A DNA stretch of 64,000 nt from positions 8,646 through 72,645 of the forward strand of contig CAZYMF010000004.1 of the NCBI GenBank assembly GCA_964648215.1, given 5' to 3'. Position numbers and translations under genes: made by a program. This DNA is from CAZYMF01 sp964648215 (GTDB lineage: Bacteria; Desulfobacterota; Binatia; HRBIN30; JACQVA1). Positions 1 through 8,331 of the stretch are shown one piece after another (positions within the stretch are counted from its first letter, which is position 1; the number at the start of each line of letters is the position of its first letter). Under the pieces are notes generated by a model. It ran no database searches and was not told the origin of the DNA. It saw only the letters and a program-made list of their open reading frames with translations.

Positions 1-727
1 CGGGCGTGTCGCGCAGCTCCCGGGTGTAGACGCCGAAGTCGAGATAGCGCTGGCGGTGGGCGAAGTCGAGCAGCGGGAACTCGATGCGCTGCCACAGCGG
101 CGGCGGCGTGCGCAGCGCGCCGATCAGCCGCATGTTGAGAGCGCTGATCGGCCGCTTGGGCACCTTGTCCTCGGCGGTGTCGAGGAAGATCACGTTCTTG
201 TGGCCGTAGTGATCCTTCGGCGTCTGGCCCACCTGGGTCCACTCCCAGCCGAGGAAGGCGACGATGTCGGGGTTCTTGGGGTCGCCGGCGACGGCGTTGC
301 ACTGGCGGATGGTCTCCTTGGTTTCCTGCCAGTGGCGCGGCGTGACCGCCTCGGCGTGATCGTTGATGCTCCAGAAGTCGAGGCCGGAGCAGAAGCGGGC
401 GAAGTCGCAGGCGTCGGCGGGGGGATGCGCCCCTTCACCTTGCAGCATCGGCAGGCTGCGCAAGAAGGCGTCGGCGGAGAAGGTGGTGTGCACGTGGAGA
501 TCGCCGAAGAGGATCTGCTCGGTGGCGCCGGTCTCGGCGGTGGCGCCGAGATGCGCGACCGCCTGCTTCTGCCGCTCGCCGCGCGCGGCCACGGCGGCTG
601 CGGGCACGGGCGAGCGTGTCACCACGCCCGGGCCTTCGTGGCGCCCGCCGCGCAGCGCCAGCAGCAGCGCCACCGGGACCAGGATCACCACGGCGAGCAC
701 GAACAGAACGACACGTTTGACGGTCAT
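1..727 (-). CDS. DUF3604 family protein, 3' part cut by the window edge
   Basis: The ATG lies at 725-727 on the minus strand and 242 codons are open to the left edge, so only the N-terminal part is visible. Residues about 4-26 form a hydrophobic signal or anchor segment after MTVKR, so the protein is probably exported or membrane-anchored. The motif FGDLHVHTTFSADAF at residues 74-88, followed by FWSINDHAE and FLGWEW, matches DUF3604 proteins, which resemble PHP-type metal-dependent phosphoesterases (HxH and Asp ligands). No substrate is established. It is read in the same direction as the AmpG-like gene but lies downstream of it across a 217-bp repeat-bearing gap. The family call is firm; the function is unknown. 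Confidence 0.85.
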   Translation of the reverse strand, partial: MTVKRVVLFVLAVVILVPVALLLALRGGRHEGPGVVTRSPVPAAAVAARGERQKQAVAHLGATAETGATEQILFGDLHVHTTFSADAFLRSLPMLQGEGAHPPADACDFARFCSGLDFWSINDHAEAVTPRHWQETKETIRQCNAVAGDPKNPDIVAFLGWEWTQVGQTPKDHYGHKNVIFLDTAEDKVPKRPISALNMRLIGALRTPPPLWQRIEFPLLDFAHRQRYLDFGVYTRELRDTP

Positions 728-793
728 CGATCCCCCCCTTCGCGTGCGGCGCAGCATGCAACATTCGTATTTGCACTGTCAATGCAAGGAAGT

Positions 794-824
794 GAGTCAC
801 TGAATCAGTGAATCACTGAGTCAT
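794..824. repeat. Palindromic short repeat related to AATCACTGATTCA units
   Basis: The stretch consists of alternating TCACTGA and TCAGTGA words, which are reverse complements of each other. It lies upstream of the DUF3604 start. The same words recur at 918-955 and 54666-54701. It could fold into a small hairpin, but there is no T-tract. Confidence 0.55.
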
Positions 825-917
825 TGCCTCGGAGAAATGAGCCCAAAGGCAGATCTACAGTAGGATGACTCCCAAACGTGGGTGGCACCGGGCTCCGTCC
901 GGTGCTCCGACACTCCG

Positions 918-955
918 AATCACTGATTCAGTGATTCAGTGATTCAGTGATTCAG
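918..955. repeat. 8-bp tandem repeat (GTGATTCA) with inverted AATCACTGA arm
   Basis: An AATCACTGA arm at 918-926 is followed by overlapping TCAGTGATT arms with an exact 8-bp period (units at 931-938, 939-946, 947-954). Any of these could pair with the first arm. The stop codon of the AmpG-like gene (944-946) lies inside the repeat, which therefore encodes its last residues. It probably acts as a terminator-like hairpin for that gene. Confidence 0.65.
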
Positions 956-2134
956 TTCTTCTTCGTGGATCCACCCCTTCACCCACGGCAGCAGGCCGAA
1001 GGCGGGGAGGGCGAGCAGGAAGGTGAGCGCGAAGTAGTTGCCGTAGCCGAGGCGCGCGGCGCCCCAGCCGCTGACGCCGCCGGCCAGCGAGCGGGTGAAG
1101 CCGAAGATCGCCGACAGCAGCGCGTACTCGGTGGCCGCCTGGCGCTTGTCGCAGATGTGCATGAGGAAGGCGAGGAAGGCGGCGGTGCCGAGGCCGCCGG
1201 TGAAGCTCTCCAGCAGCGAGGCGCTGTAGATGCCGATCCGGCCGGCGTCGGCGTAGGCGACGGCGGCGTAGCCGAGGTTGGAGCAGGCCTGCAGCAGGCC
1301 GAGGGCCCACAGGCCGCGAAAGATGCCCCAACGCGTGGTCAGCACGCCGCCGGCAAGCGCGCCGGCGATGCTGGCGAGGACGCCGAAGGTGGTCGACACC
1401 AGGCCGATCTCCGCCACCGTCAGGCCGCGGTCGACCCAGAACGGCTTGACCATCGGCCCCATGCTGCTGTCGCCGAGCTTGTAGGTGAGGACGAAGAGAA
1501 AGATCAGCGGTGCTCCCGGGCGCTGCAGCCAGGCGAGCAGCGGGGCGAACCAGCTACCTTGGGCCGATTCGCCTTGAAAGGCCGGCCGCGGGCTGCGCCA
1601 GGCGGCGGCGGCGAGCAGGGCGCAGATGGCGGCCGCCACCCAGAAGACCACCCGCCAGCCGAGCGTCCCGGCCAGAATCACCAGGCCGCCGCCGCCGAGG
1701 ATCAGCGCCACCCGGTAGGCGGAGACACGCACACCGTTGGCGACGCCTTCCTCGCCGGGCGCCAGCAGGCCGATGGTGTAGGCGTCGATGGCGATGTCCT
1801 GCGTCGCCGAGGCGGTGGTCAGGGCGAGCAGCAGCGCCCACAGCCAGAACGTCGGCCGGCCGGGATCGAGCAGCGGTAGCACCACCAGCAGCGCGGACAT
1901 CGACAGCAGCGCCGCCGTGATCCAGTGGCGCCGCTCGCCGAAGCGGTCGACCAGCGGCGCCCACAGCACCTTCAGCGTCCACGGCAGGCCGAGCAGGCTG
2001 AGCAGCCCGATGTCGACCAGCGACACGCCGTGAACGCGGAAGTAGACGGGCAGGTTGTCGACCGCGATGCCGAAGGGGAACCCCTCGGCGAAGTAGAGAA
2101 CCGAGACCCAAAAGAGCTTCCGCCGTAGCTCCAT
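944..2134 (-). CDS. AmpG-like MFS permease
   Basis: This 396-residue polytopic membrane protein has about 12 hydrophobic segments. Family marks of the AmpG/acetyl-CoA transporter branch of the major facilitator superfamily are visible. These include an N-terminal YFAEGFPFG, then LPVYFR with SLLGLPWTLKVLWAPLVDRF (residues about 28-64), and QDIAIDAYTIGLL followed by NGVRVSAYR (about 111-140). AmpG proteins import anhydromuropeptides for cell-wall recycling. The substrate here is inferred from the family only, since no ampC, ampD or nag genes are nearby. The final residues are encoded by the 8-bp tandem repeat, so the C-terminal tail is probably not conserved. Confidence 0.8.
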   Translation of the reverse strand: MELRRKLFWVSVLYFAEGFPFGIAVDNLPVYFRVHGVSLVDIGLLSLLGLPWTLKVLWAPLVDRFGERRHWITAALLSMSALLVVLPLLDPGRPTFWLWALLLALTTASATQDIAIDAYTIGLLAPGEEGVANGVRVSAYRVALILGGGGLVILAGTLGWRVVFWVAAAICALLAAAAWRSPRPAFQGESAQGSWFAPLLAWLQRPGAPLIFLFVLTYKLGDSSMGPMVKPFWVDRGLTVAEIGLVSTTFGVLASIAGALAGGVLTTRWGIFRGLWALGLLQACSNLGYAAVAYADAGRIGIYSASLLESFTGGLGTAAFLAFLMHICDKRQAATEYALLSAIFGFTRSLAGGVSGWGAARLGYGNYFALTFLLALPAFGLLPWVKGWIHEEELNH

Positions 2135-2293
2135 CCACCCCGCCGTCGTCCGGATCGTCGCGCCGCCGACAGTCGCTGGAGGTTGTCGATAAATGGCTTG
2201 CGGGGAAAGCGCAAGCGAATCGGGGCGGGGGATGGGAGACGGGAGAGCGGAAGATGGGCGATGGGAGGGACGGCCTACCGACCGCTTCTCGGG

Positions 2294-2779
2294 TCAGGGC
2301 TCGCGCACTCGTTCGTCGGCGATCAGGCGCACCAGGTCCATCGTGCTGATGATACCGCGCACGCTCTTGCCCTCGGTGACGATGACACGGTGGTGGTGCT
2401 GGCCGACGAGGAGGGCGGCAACCTCTTTGACGGGGGTGTCCGGAGCCACGGTGGGCGGCTCCGTCACCATGATGTCGCGGACGACGCGACCGGCGAGCTC
2501 GGCCGGGGACACCGACCTCGTCGCCTTCGGGGCCACCTCTGCCGGGGCGAACTCGTCGAGCTCGACCCCGTCGTTGATCAACCCCGCCAGCGCGCGATCC
2601 AGGCTCAGGCAGCGGACGAAGTCCGAGCGCGACACGACGCCCACCAGCTCTCCCGCCGTGAGCACCGGCGCGCCCATGATCCGGCGCGAGATCAACAGGT
2701 CGGCGAGGTCGCTGAGCGGCATACTCGGCGGCACGGCGACGATGTGGGGTTGCATCACGTCACGGGCGAGGAGAGTCAT
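2294..2779 (-). CDS. Tandem CBS-domain protein
   Basis: The ATG at 2777-2779 was preferred over an upstream ATG at 2866 because the upstream 29 residues look non-coding and the CBS fold begins right after MTLLARDVMQPHIVAV. The result is 161 residues. Two CBS motifs are visible: residues about 5-60 (GAPVLTAGELVGVVSRSDF) and about 100-160 (DIMVTEPPTVAPD, then RVIVTEGKSVRGIISTMDL). Stand-alone CBS pairs bind adenosine nucleotides and regulate partner proteins; no partner can be named. The gene diverges from the methyltransferase at 2911, so the 131-bp gap should hold promoters for both. Confidence 0.8.
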   Translation of the reverse strand: MTLLARDVMQPHIVAVPPSMPLSDLADLLISRRIMGAPVLTAGELVGVVSRSDFVRCLSLDRALAGLINDGVELDEFAPAEVAPKATRSVSPAELAGRVVRDIMVTEPPTVAPDTPVKEVAALLVGQHHHRVIVTEGKSVRGIISTMDLVRLIADERVREP

Positions 2780-2910
2780 CGATTCACCGGATAGCAGGCG
2801 CGTCCGGGCGGAACAACATACCCGCCGACTGGCCCGATGCCCGGCGGTGGTGCTACGAACGGTCACCGGCGGCCGTCGCGGCCGGCACGGGAGCAGAGGC
2901 AGGAGCCGCT

Positions 2911-3702
2911 ATGAAGGAACAGACGTATTACCGCGATCACTGGATCGAGGTCGCGCCCGAGCGCGTCGATGTCTACGAGGAGATGTTTCGCTGGCGGCCG
3001 CAGATGGAGCCGCTGCTCCTGCCCGCCGCTCTCGCCCCGGGGCAGCACGTCGTGGACTATGGCTGCGGCCCGGGGATGCTCGCCCTCGAGCTGGCGCGCC
3101 GGGTCGGCACGGCGGGACACGTCCACGGCGTCGACCTGAACGAGGTCTTCCTCGACCGGGCGCGGCAGCACGCCGCGGCGGAAGGCTTCGCCGACCGGGT
3201 CAGCTTTCATCGCATCGTCGAGGATCGGGTGCCGCTGGCCGACGCCTCGGTGGACCGGGTGATCTGCAAGAACGTGCTGGAGTACGTCGGCGACGTGACG
3301 GCGACGCTGTCCGACTTCCGCCGCGTGCTGCGGCCCGGCGGCCTGGTGCACGCCATCGACAGCGACTGGGGCATGCTCGCCGTCGAGCCGATCGGTCCCG
3401 AGCGTCTGGGCGAGCTCTTCCGGGCCGCCAGCATCGCCTATCGCACGCCGCTGATCGGCCGCAAGCTGTACGGTTTCATGCGCGCGGCCGGCTTTCGTGA
3501 AGTCAAGGTCAAGATCCTGGCGACGGCGGACACGCAGGGCTTCCTCGCCCCGGTGGTCTTGAACATGGCCACCTACGCGCGCGAGTCCGGCCGCCTCGAG
3601 CCGTCCTGGGTGGATGCGCTGCTGGAAGATCTGCAGCGGGCGATGGCCGACGGCACCTACCTGCTGGTGCTGCCGCAGTTTCTGGTCACGGGCGCCGCCT
3701 GA
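2911..3702 (+). CDS. Class I SAM-dependent methyltransferase
   Basis: This 263-residue protein has the Rossmann motif I VDYGCGPGMLALELARRVG at about 48-66. An acidic post-I residue follows in VHGVDLNEVF, then the motif IV-like region VDRVICKNVLEYV and the RVLRPGG loop typical of UbiE/Methyltransf_11 enzymes. An AGGAGC ribosome-binding site precedes the ATG. It is followed closely by the small membrane protein at 3728, suggesting co-transcription. The methyl acceptor cannot be deduced. An association with the glycan cluster is possible by position but not shown. Confidence 0.82.
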   Translation: MKEQTYYRDHWIEVAPERVDVYEEMFRWRPQMEPLLLPAALAPGQHVVDYGCGPGMLALELARRVGTAGHVHGVDLNEVFLDRARQHAAAEGFADRVSFHRIVEDRVPLADASVDRVICKNVLEYVGDVTATLSDFRRVLRPGGLVHAIDSDWGMLAVEPIGPERLGELFRAASIAYRTPLIGRKLYGFMRAAGFREVKVKILATADTQGFLAPVVLNMATYARESGRLEPSWVDALLEDLQRAMADGTYLLVLPQFLVTGAA

Positions 3703-3727
3703 CCGGCGCGAGAGAGAGGAGGAGGCA

Positions 3728-4132
3728 ATGAAGCGGTTGTCGATCCTGATGGTTGTCGTGGGGGTGACGATGATTGCGTTCCTGCCGTTCGCCTTCTCGG
3801 TGTGGCCGGCGGGTTTCCAGTGGGGACACCCGGGAGGGCACCCGGCCTACGAGCGTATGATCGTCGCCATCTACGTGTCGCTCGGCATCTGCCTGATCCT
3901 CGGCGCCCGCGACCCGCTGCGCAACGTGATCATCATCGACTTCACGATCATCTCCAGCCTGCTCCACGGCGGGGTGATGACCTACGATGCCATCGCGCAG
4001 CATCACGAGCTGACGCACCTCGTCGGCGACGTGCCCTTGCTGTTCGGTCTGGCGGCGCTGTTCCTCTATCTGCATCCGAAACGGTTGGCGAAGATGCCGC
4101 CGCCCGCCGACGCCGGCTCCGGACCGCTCTGA
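3728..4132 (+). CDS. Small four-TM membrane protein (DUF6632-like)
   Basis: The ATG at 3728 has a strong GAGGAGG site just upstream; a longer frame opening at 3614 was rejected for that reason. The 134 residues contain four hydrophobic segments: about 5-27, 46-61, 66-84 and 98-113. A histidine-rich loop (HGGVMTYDAIAQHHELTH) lies between the last two. It resembles the uncharacterised DUF6632 membrane proteins. The gene starts 25 bp after the methyltransferase and ends 70 bp before the STT3 gene. Confidence 0.7.
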   Translation: MKRLSILMVVVGVTMIAFLPFAFSVWPAGFQWGHPGGHPAYERMIVAIYVSLGICLILGARDPLRNVIIIDFTIISSLLHGGVMTYDAIAQHHELTHLVGDVPLLFGLAALFLYLHPKRLAKMPPPADAGSGPL

Positions 4133-4155
4133 CGGTGGGCATGCCGCGCCGGCGC

Positions 4156-4183
4156 CGTCCGCGGATTGCAGCGTCCGCGGATT
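4156..4183 (+). promoter_or_regulatory. Direct repeat with palindromic cores upstream of STT3
   Basis: The 12-mer CGTCCGCGGATT occurs at 4156-4167 and again at 4172-4183, 16 bp apart. Each copy contains the perfect palindrome TCCGCGGA. The pair ends 19 bp before the STT3 ATG, where a repressor or activator site would be expected. It is a candidate operator only. Confidence 0.3.
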
Positions 4184-4202
4184 TCTGCTGACAAGCACGG
4201 AG

Positions 4203-7085
4203 ATGGAGAAGCTGGCGCGCTGGGCGCTCGTGCTGCTGGCGATGGCGGTCGTGCTGTGGGTGCGCACGCGGCCGCTCGCCCTGCCGATCACCGACGATTG
4301 GGCCGATCAACTCCTGCGGCGGCAGCTCGCCTACCGTATCGTTCAGGACGATCGGCACCGGGGTCGCGCGGCATCTCCGGCGCAGGTGGAACGGGAGGTG
4401 CAGTCCTGGATCGACGACCATGCCGAGCGCTTCGACGCGCAGCGTGCGGCCGCGTCGGAGAGTCTGCGCTCGCGCCTGCGCCACGTCGGGCCCGACGGCC
4501 GCGAGCACGTATTCCTCGGCGACGTCGACAGCTACCAATGGCTGCGCGCCGCGCGCAATTATCTCGATCACGGCACCACCTGCGACGCCGTCGTCGACGG
4601 CGAGTGCCGCGACACCCTGGCCGACGCGCCGGTGGGCGCGCGCATGATCTACAACCGCTCGCTGCACATTGCCGCCATCGTCGCCGTGCACGAGGTGATC
4701 ACCTTCTTCCATCCCGGCTATCCGCTGTCGTCGAGCTCGTTCTGGGTGCCCGTGCTCGTCGGGGTGCTCGGCGTGCTGCCCGCCTTCGGCCTCGGCTGGC
4801 GCCTGGGCGGCAACGCGGGCGGCTTTTGCGCCGCGCTGCTGGTGGGGCTCGACTCGTCGCTGTTGACGCGCAGCATCGGCAGCGACAACGACGTGTGGAA
4901 CGTCGTCCTGCCCTTGTTCCTGTTCTGGGCCGCGGTCGAGGCGCTGGCGGCCGGGAACCGGTGGCGTCGGATCGGCTTCGCCGTTCTCGCCGGCGTGTTC
5001 GCCGGCCTGCACGCGGCGACGTGGCGCGGATGGATCTTCGGCTACGTCGTGTTGCTGGCCGGCCTTGCCGGGACGCTGCTGTTCCACGCTCTGCGCCTGG
5101 CGTGGCAGCGGTGGCGTGGCGTTGCCGGGGCGGCAACCGCGGTCCGCGACGTTGCCGTCGTGCTCGCCGTCTTCTACGTCAGCGCGGGGGTCTTCACCAC
5201 GCTTGCCGGCGCGCCGCAGTCCTATCTCGACTTGCCGTTGCGCCTGCTGGGTGGCGGCGTCGCCGAGGCCGCCGCGCCGCCACCCAGCGCGGTCGACCTG
5301 TGGCCGAGCGCGCTGGCCACCGTTGCCGAGCTGGTGACGCCGAATCTGGGCAACATCGCCGATAGCAAGGGAGGCAAGCTCGCGCTCTTCGGTGCTCTGC
5401 TCGGGCTGTTGCTGTTGCTGCAACCGGAGGCGTGGTGGCGCCGACGCGGTCCCTGGCGCGACGCCTACGCGTCTGTCCTGGTGGCTGGCGTTGCCGCGGA
5501 CGCGGTGCTGCTGTTCGCGGCGCCGTCGACCCGGTTCGCCGTCCTGGCTCTGGTGGTGGCGCCTTTGCTCGCGACCGTGCTGCTGCGGCTGGTCGATCCT
5601 GACGCAGAGAGCGAGCGCGCCAACGCGGCGCTCCTGATCGCGGTGTGGTTCCTAGCCGCCTTCTCTCTCAGCTTCGGCGCCGTGCGCTTTCTACTGCTGC
5701 TCGGCCCGCCCTTCGGTCTCGTGCTCGGAGGAGCGGCCGGTCGTCTGCAACGAGCGATCGCATCGGGCGCGCGCCGGCCGGCCGTTGCCGGGGCCGCGGT
5801 GCTCGCCGCCACCCTTCCGTTCGTGCTGCCACCCCTCTGGGGCGGCTACCGCGTCGCGCGCGCCTACGTTCCCAAGATCAGCGATGCCTGGTGGGGCACG
5901 CTGACCAACATCCGTGATCACTCGGCGCCCGATGCCATCGTCGATGCGCTGTGGGACTACGGCTACTGGGTGAAGTACGTGGCGCAGCGCCGCGTCAGCT
6001 GCGACGGCGGCACGCTGTCGACGCACGTGCACCACTGGTTCGGTCGCGCGCTGGTGACGCCGAGCGAGACCGAGAGCATCGGCCTGCTGCGCATGCTCAA
6101 CTGCGGCTCCGACGCCACGCCGCACCCGGAGGGAGCCGAGGGAGCGTACGGCAAGATCGTCGCCAAGCTGCACGACCCGATCGCCGCCGCCGCGCTGGTG
6201 ACCGAGCTCGCCAGCCTCGACGAGAACGCGGCGCGCGTGGCGCTGGCGGCAAAAGGCTTCACGGCCGCGGAGCAGGCAAACGTGCTGCGCTCCACCCACT
6301 GCCGGCCGCCGGAGTCGTTTCTGCTTCTCACCACCGAGCAGCTCGCCACGGCGACGACGTGGATGCAGTTCGGCCGCTGGGATCTTGCCAAGGCGTACGT
6401 GGCGCAGGTGGCGCCTTACACACCGCAGCAAGAGCTGGTGCCGGAGCTGAGGAAACGCTTCGGCTACAGCGAGGAGAAGGCAACTTCGCTCTACACGCAG
6501 GCGCGCCAACTGCGCTCGCGGAAGGAACGCGAGAACTTCGCCGGACCGTCGGCGTGGTATCTGACGACGCAATGGGTACCCTGCCGCAGCGAGGCCGGCG
6601 GCAAGATGGTCTGCCCGCTGGGAATGACGGACAAGCAGACGGGGGACGTCCTCGAGGCCTTCGTCTACGATCCGGCCGCGCCCGAGCGCAGCCGACTGCG
6701 GGTGCGGCACGCGCCCGGCGGCGCTCTCGCCGCCGGCGTCACGGAGGAAACCCCGGCGGCGCTGTTGCTGGCCGACGCCGGGGGCGAGCGGGGCGTCACC
6801 CTGGGGCCGGCGACCGTGGCCCGGTTCGGCGCCCTGGTCGACGTTCCGAATCACCGGGTGCTGGTCGGCAGCCCGTTTCTGCTGCGCTCCACCTTCGTGC
6901 AGTTGATGTATCTCGATGGCCGCTACGCTCACCGCTACCAGAAGTTCGACGAGCGCGTCGCCTACAACGGCGAGCGCATCGAGGTGTGGCGGGTGAGGTG
7001 GGGAGTCACGGATCGGACCGATCGGACCGATCCGACTGATCGGACGGATCGGTCCGATCGGTCCGATGCCCCGCCCCCCGGCTGA
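4203..7085 (+). CDS. STT3-type oligosaccharyltransferase
   Basis: This 960-residue protein has about 11-13 TM segments over residues 5-550 and a C-terminal soluble domain. All hallmark motifs of the STT3/PglB/AglB family (GT66) are in order. The first acidic motif in EL1 is GDVDSYQWLR (106-115). The second DxD-like motif is GSDND (226-230), with AATWRGW at 271-277. TVAE (373-376) fits the TIxE/SVSE position. LWDYGYW (583-589) is the WWDYG signature, followed by STHVHHWFGRALVTPSE. The family transfers lipid-linked glycans to Asn in N-x-S/T sequons on the outer face of the membrane. The last 22 or so residues are low-complexity TDR/SDR repeats encoded by a DNA inverted repeat and overlap the MurG-like gene tail to tail by 80 bp. 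Confidence 0.88.
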   Translation: MEKLARWALVLLAMAVVLWVRTRPLALPITDDWADQLLRRQLAYRIVQDDRHRGRAASPAQVEREVQSWIDDHAERFDAQRAAASESLRSRLRHVGPDGREHVFLGDVDSYQWLRAARNYLDHGTTCDAVVDGECRDTLADAPVGARMIYNRSLHIAAIVAVHEVITFFHPGYPLSSSSFWVPVLVGVLGVLPAFGLGWRLGGNAGGFCAALLVGLDSSLLTRSIGSDNDVWNVVLPLFLFWAAVEALAAGNRWRRIGFAVLAGVFAGLHAATWRGWIFGYVVLLAGLAGTLLFHALRLAWQRWRGVAGAATAVRDVAVVLAVFYVSAGVFTTLAGAPQSYLDLPLRLLGGGVAEAAAPPPSAVDLWPSALATVAELVTPNLGNIADSKGGKLALFGALLGLLLLLQPEAWWRRRGPWRDAYASVLVAGVAADAVLLFAAPSTRFAVLALVVAPLLATVLLRLVDPDAESERANAALLIAVWFLAAFSLSFGAVRFLLLLGPPFGLVLGGAAGRLQRAIASGARRPAVAGAAVLAATLPFVLPPLWGGYRVARAYVPKISDAWWGTLTNIRDHSAPDAIVDALWDYGYWVKYVAQRRVSCDGGTLSTHVHHWFGRALVTPSETESIGLLRMLNCGSDATPHPEGAEGAYGKIVAKLHDPIAAAALVTELASLDENAARVALAAKGFTAAEQANVLRSTHCRPPESFLLLTTEQLATATTWMQFGRWDLAKAYVAQVAPYTPQQELVPELRKRFGYSEEKATSLYTQARQLRSRKERENFAGPSAWYLTTQWVPCRSEAGGKMVCPLGMTDKQTGDVLEAFVYDPAAPERSRLRVRHAPGGALAAGVTEETPAALLLADAGGERGVTLGPATVARFGALVDVPNHRVLVGSPFLLRSTFVQLMYLDGRYAHRYQKFDERVAYNGERIEVWRVRWGVTDRTDRTDPTDRTDRSDRSDAPPPG

Positions 7086-8217
7086 GGAGGGCTTCGCACT
7101 CGCCCACGATCCGTGCCGCGGCATCGACGGTTGCCCACTGCCGCAAGCGGCGCGAGGCGGCGGTCCAGCCGGCGGTGTCGCGCAGCAGCGAGACGAGGCG
7201 CGAGGCCAGCGCCTCCACCCGCCACTGCTCCTCGCGCACCCACCAGCCACCGGCCTCGTTGGCCCAGGTCGAAGCGTTCGGCGTCTGGTGGTCGTCGGCG
7301 GCCGACGGCAGCGGTACCAGCAGCGCCGGCAGACCGGCGACGGCGAGCTCGGCGATCGTCGCCGCGCCGGCACGGGCGAGGGCGAAGTCGGCCCAGCGAT
7401 AGGCGCCGGCCATGTCGTCGAAGTATCGCTCCACCTGCGCCGCGATGCCCGCCCCGGCGTAGGCGGCAACGACGGGAGCCGGATCGTTCTCGCCGACCTG
7501 ATGGCGGACCTCGACCGCGAGGCGACGAGCGGCCAGCTGCCGCGCGAGCTCGGGTGCCTGCCGGTTGAAGAAGCGCGCCCCCTGTGAGCCGCCGGTGATC
7601 AGGAGGTGCGCGGCTCTCTGCGACGGGTGCGGCGACTGGCGCGGCTCGTGGTACAGGGCGGCGATCTCCGGGCGCACCGGGTTCCCGGTGATGCGCCGGT
7701 GCGCCGCGGGGAGCTCGCGGCCGGCGGAGGCGAAGCCGAGGTAGACGCGATCGACGAGGCGGGCGAGCCACTTGTTGGTCAGCCCCGGCACCACGTTGGC
7801 CTCGTGGATCGCGCTGGGGATCCCGAGCAGGCGCGCCGCCAGCAGCGGGCCCGCCGAGGTGTAACCGCCGAAGCCGAGCACGAGATGCGTCCCTTGCCGC
7901 CGGAACAGACGGCCCGCCTGGGCCGTTGCGGCGATCACGCCGGCGACGGCGCGCGCCTTTCCGGCCAGGCTCGCCCCGAACAACGGTGCGCCCGCTACCT
8001 GCTCCAGCCGATAGCCGTGCCGCGGCACCAGGCGCGACTCGTATCCGGCGCGGGTACCGAGAAACAGCACGTCGACGTCCGGTCGGGCTTGGCGATAGGC
8101 GGCGGCGACGGCGAGGGCCGGGGAGACGTGCCCGGCGGTGCCGCCGCCGATCATGGCCACCCGCCGCGACGCGGCGGCCGCGGAAGAGGTGGGCTCGGGA
8201 TCGGAGTGCGGCGGCAT
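7006..8217 (-). CDS. MurG-like GT28 N-acetylglucosaminyltransferase
   Basis: From the ATG at 8215-8217 this gives 403 residues, somewhat longer than typical MurG (about 355) because of a short N-terminal extension and a repeat-encoded tail. GT28 motifs are GGTAGH (canonical GGTGGH), LVLGFGGYTSAGP, IHEANVVPGLTNKWLA (canonical HEQN), GNPVRPE, GGSQGA, FDDMAGAY, RAGAATIAE and DDHQTPNA. MurG adds GlcNAc to lipid I, and eukaryotic ALG13/ALG14 are the split homologues that add the second GlcNAc of N-glycans. No mur, fts or dcw genes are adjacent. Placement between STT3 and WecA makes a role in GlcNAc-GlcNAc lipid synthesis plausible. By sequence alone it could still be the housekeeping murG. Confidence 0.8.
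   Translation of the reverse strand: MPPHSDPEPTSSAAAASRRVAMIGGGTAGHVSPALAVAAAYRQARPDVDVLFLGTRAGYESRLVPRHGYRLEQVAGAPLFGASLAGKARAVAGVIAATAQAGRLFRRQGTHLVLGFGGYTSAGPLLAARLLGIPSAIHEANVVPGLTNKWLARLVDRVYLGFASAGRELPAAHRRITGNPVRPEIAALYHEPRQSPHPSQRAAHLLITGGSQGARFFNRQAPELARQLAARRLAVEVRHQVGENDPAPVVAAYAGAGIAAQVERYFDDMAGAYRWADFALARAGAATIAELAVAGLPALLVPLPSAADDHQTPNASTWANEAGGWWVREEQWRVEALASRLVSLLRDTAGWTAASRRLRQWATVDAAARIVGECEALLSRGAGHRTDRTDPSDQSDRSDRSDP
7012..7067. repeat. Inverted repeat at the STT3/MurG-like convergent ends
   Basis: ATCGGACCGATCGGACCGAT at 7012-7031 is the exact reverse complement of 7048-7067, with a 16-bp loop. Each arm is itself two 9-bp units. The hairpin lies inside both coding ends and is translated as TDRTD/SDRSD repeats in each. 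It is well placed to act as a bidirectional terminator-like structure, although no T-run follows. Confidence 0.8.
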
Positions 8218-8331
8218 CGGCGTGCGACTGTAACGGGGCGCCGGGGGGCGAGGCAATCGCCCCGCGCCGGCGCACGCCGTTCGGCACCGGCGCCGTTCTC
8301 GTGTATAGGCGGCGTGGCGCTGTCCTTTCCC

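Noticed and set aside
7006..8217. Assignment of a dcw cell-wall cluster from the MurG-like gene
   Set aside because: No mur, fts or ddl genes are adjacent; context is glycan transfer instead.
7606..8331. In-frame 5' extension of the WecA-like gene
   Set aside because: It overlaps the MurG-like gene on the other strand and has no protein-like character.
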